From positions 1 through 7,514 of the forward strand of contig JBGPPD010000151.1 of NCBI GenBank assembly GCA_041488375.1: DNA of 7,514 nucleotides, read 5' to 3'. Position 1 is the stretch's first letter, and each line of letters opens with the position of its first letter. Of this stretch, positions 5,663-7,514 are shown piece by piece. The notes beneath the pieces were generated by a model that searched no databases, was not told the DNA's origin, and was given only the letters and a program-made list of their open reading frames with translations. The position numbers and the translations under genes were made by a program. The DNA is from JAABQT01 sp041488375. GTDB lineage: Bacteria > Pseudomonadota > Gammaproteobacteria > Burkholderiales > SG8-39.

Positions 5663-7306
5663 TCAGCCGCGCGCTTCTTCGCGCTTGCGCAATTCCTTGC
5701 GCTGCACCTTGCCGGTGGTGGTCATGGGCAGCGCGTCGATAAATTCTATTTCCTTCGGGGTCTCGTAGGGCGCAAGGCGCCCGCGCACGTGCTGCCGGAT
5801 GTCTTCCTCGAGCGCCTTCGAGGCCGTCTGCCCGGGCTGCAGCACGATGAAGGCCTTGACGATGGCGCCGCGCGTCGCGTCCGGCTTGCCGATCACCGCG
5901 GCATTGGCCACCGCCGGATGCTTGACCAGGCAGGACTCGATCTCCGCCGGGCCGATGCGGTAGCCCGAGCTCTTGATCACGTCGTCCGAGCGGCCCTGGT
6001 ACCAGAGGTAGCCGTCCTCGTCCATCTTGCCCTGGTCGCCGGTCAGACCCCAGTCGCCGAGGAACTTGTCCTTGGTCGCCTGCGCGTTGTTCCAGTACTC
6101 GAGGAAGAACACCGGGTCGGCTTCGCCGTGGCAGGAGCGGTGCACCGCGATCTCGCCCAGCTCGCCGCGCGGGCGCTCGCGGCCCTCCTCGTCGATCACC
6201 GCCACGCGATGCCCCGGGTACGGGCGGCCGATGGAGCCGGGCTTCACCGGCCACGCCGCCTGGCAGTTGCCGACCACGTAGTTGATCTCGGTCTGGCCGA
6301 ACATCTCGTTGATGGTGACGCCGAGTTGCTCCTTGGCCCACTCGATGACCGTGACGCCGACCGATTCGCCCGCGCTCATGATCGAGCGCAGCCGCAGGTC
6401 GTACTTCTTGCGCGGCTCGGGCACCGCCTTCATCATCAGCTTGAGCGCGGTGGGGAACAGGAAGGAATTGCGCACGCCGTATTTTTCGAGGAGGGTGTAC
6501 GCCTTCTCCGCGTCGAACTTGCCCCGGTAGCCGAGGATCGGGATGCCGAAGGCCCATGACGGAAGCAGCGCGTCGAAGAGTCCCCCTGCCCAGGCCCAGT
6601 CCGCGGGCGACCAGAAGATATCGCCCGGCTGCGGGAAGAAATCGTGCGAATGCACGAAGCCGGAGAGATTGCCGATGAGCAGGCGATGCGCCTCGTAGGC
6701 GCCCTTGGGGGCGCCGGTGGTGCCGCTGGTGTAGATGACCACCGCGGGGTCGTCGGCCGCCGTGTCCACCGGCGTGAAACCGCTGCCCGCCTTCGCGAGC
6801 AGCGCTTCCCAGGCGTGCACGCCCGCTTCGCGCGCACCGCCCACGCCGATCACGTGGCGCAGGCGCGAGAGCTTGCCGCGGATCTGCCACAGGTTGGCGA
6901 GGGTGGTCGGCTCCACGATGGCCACGCTCGCGCCCGCGTGCTCCATGCGGTATTCGAGGGCGTCGGGGCCGAACAGGTGCGACAGCGGCAGCGCCACCGC
7001 GCCCATCTGGAAGATCGCCATGTAGGCGATGGCGGACTCGGGACGCTGGGGCAGCAGCAGCGCGACGCGGTCGCCGCGCCGCACGCCGAGCCCCGAGAGC
7101 GCGTTCGACAGCCGGTTGGCCTCGCGCTGGATGTCCCAGAACGAATACGCCGCGGTGGCGCCCGACTCGTCCTCCCAGTACAGCGCGAAGCGCGAGCGCT
7201 CCTGCGCCCACTTGCCGCAGCAAGCCTGCGCGATGTTGTAGCGCGGCGGCACGTTCCAGCGGAATTTCCCGTACAGCTCGTCGTACCGGTCGCGCATCGC
7301 GCGCAT
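5663..7306 (-). CDS. AMP-forming acyl-CoA synthetase (ANL superfamily)
   Basis: A 547-residue cytoplasmic enzyme that would activate a carboxylic acid with ATP to the acyl-adenylate and then to the CoA thioester. The ANL motifs appear in order: the phosphate-binding loop YTSGTTGAPKG (residues 192-202), ADWAWAGGL (235-243), MSAGE (310-314), FGQTE (336-340), TGDQG (422-426), the hinge region GRSDDVIKSSGYRIGPAEIE (438-457) and the C-terminal TTTGKVQRKELR (529-540) with the catalytic lysine at 533. All key residues are present and the length is normal. The overall pattern is nearest to the acetyl-CoA/medium-chain acyl-CoA synthetase branch; the acid used cannot be fixed. The ATG at 7306 is one base after the stop of the doc-type gene; a second ATG at 7297 is equally possible, and neither has a good ribosome binding site. 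Next to the TTT genes it may activate the imported acid. Confidence 0.93.
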   Translation of the reverse strand: MRAMRDRYDELYGKFRWNVPPRYNIAQACCGKWAQERSRFALYWEDESGATAAYSFWDIQREANRLSNALSGLGVRRGDRVALLLPQRPESAIAYMAIFQMGAVALPLSHLFGPDALEYRMEHAGASVAIVEPTTLANLWQIRGKLSRLRHVIGVGGAREAGVHAWEALLAKAGSGFTPVDTAADDPAVVIYTSGTTGAPKGAYEAHRLLIGNLSGFVHSHDFFPQPGDIFWSPADWAWAGGLFDALLPSWAFGIPILGYRGKFDAEKAYTLLEKYGVRNSFLFPTALKLMMKAVPEPRKKYDLRLRSIMSAGESVGVTVIEWAKEQLGVTINEMFGQTEINYVVGNCQAAWPVKPGSIGRPYPGHRVAVIDEEGRERPRGELGEIAVHRSCHGEADPVFFLEYWNNAQATKDKFLGDWGLTGDQGKMDEDGYLWYQGRSDDVIKSSGYRIGPAEIESCLVKHPAVANAAVIGKPDATRGAIVKAFIVLQPGQTASKALEEDIRQHVRGRLAPYETPKEIEFIDALPMTTTGKVQRKELRKREEARG

Positions 7307-7307
7307 T

Positions 7308-7514
7308 CTAGCGACGGCGCGCCTTCGCCCGGTACGGCTTGCGCGGCTGGTGCGCCTCGCCGCGCGGGGCGAGCCGCAGCCGCTCGCGCAGCCAGGCGGC
7401 GAAATCGCGCTCCGCGAACTTGCCTTCGGCGAGGGCCAGCATCGCGACGTACTTCTCCTCGTCGGTCGCGACGGGCTCCGCGCCGTTCAGCGCGAGAAAG
7501 GTCCGGTAGGCGAC
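7308..7514 (-). CDS. Doc-type (Fic/DOC family) protein, C-terminal end only (runs off right edge)
   Basis: The last 68 codons of a minus-strand gene ending in TAG at 7310-7308. The visible protein begins VAYRTFLALNGAEPVATDEE and continues EKYVAMLALAEGKFAERDF and AAWLRERLRL. This is the pattern that follows the HxFxxGNKR motif in Doc-like proteins: a helix ending in FLxLNG, then a helix with MLALAxG, then the final AAWLR helix. Doc toxins phosphorylate elongation factor Tu, whereas Fic relatives transfer AMP. The catalytic motif would lie just beyond the window edge, so neither activity nor intactness can be judged. The tail after residue 55 is unusually basic (RKPYRAKARRR). The partner antitoxin, if any, would be upstream, outside the window. 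The acyl-CoA synthetase start follows after one base, so the two genes may be co-transcribed. Confidence 0.62.
   Translation of the reverse strand, partial: VAYRTFLALNGAEPVATDEEKYVAMLALAEGKFAERDFAAWLRERLRLAPRGEAHQPRKPYRAKARRR

Noticed and set aside
5607..5663. An 18-codon minus-strand frame starting MRLLLRGARR that overlaps the synthetase stop as TGATG
   Set aside because: It is short, arginine-rich without pattern, has no good binding site and lies in the scrambled zone beside the maoC deletion. It could be the stump of a lost downstream gene, but nothing supports that.

Overview
The window is GC-rich (roughly two thirds G+C by eye) bacterial chromosome and densely coding, with almost all genes on the minus strand. 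Several things point to a betaproteobacterium, probably Burkholderiales-like: a Bug-type periplasmic receptor beside tctB and tctA, an OxyR whose first residues match the betaproteobacterial form as I remember it, and the codon bias. The genus cannot be told from the sequence. I see no rRNA, CRISPR array, insertion sequence or phage gene.

Layout from right to left, the direction of transcription of most genes. The right edge (7514-7308) holds the C-terminal end of a Doc-type (Fic/DOC) protein. One base later begins an AMP-forming acyl-CoA synthetase (7306-5663). Next is a short plus-strand remnant of a MaoC-type hydratase (5463 to about 5618) that has lost its catalytic segment and its C-terminal part. 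It is divergent from a complete tripartite tricarboxylate transporter operon, tctC-tctB-tctA (5425-2489). A tRNA-Arg(CCU) gene (2404-2479) lies in the opposite orientation, 9 bases past the tctA stop. On its other side a second minus-strand run begins: an exported SAM-dependent methyltransferase with a C-terminal beta-rich domain (2382-1534), an APC-family amino acid permease (1555-218), a possible 25-residue membrane micro-ORF (221-144), and the N-terminus of oxyR (147-1), which runs off the left edge.

How the parts may work together. TctC, TctB and TctA would bind and import a carboxylate. The acyl-CoA synthetase could activate that acid, and the former MaoC enzyme could have hydrated the enoyl-CoA made from it. 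This suggests an organic-acid catabolic locus that has lost one step by deletion. In the left-hand run the junctions are overlaps: 22 bp between methyltransferase and permease, then GTGA and ATGA four-base overlaps around the micro-ORF. This suggests that methyltransferase, permease and oxyR are co-transcribed and translationally coupled.

The points most worth a second look are the maoC remnant with its likely deletion point, the micro-ORF coupled on both sides between permease and oxyR, the signal peptide on a Rossmann methyltransferase, and the antisense tRNA gene wedged between two operons without room for a terminator.
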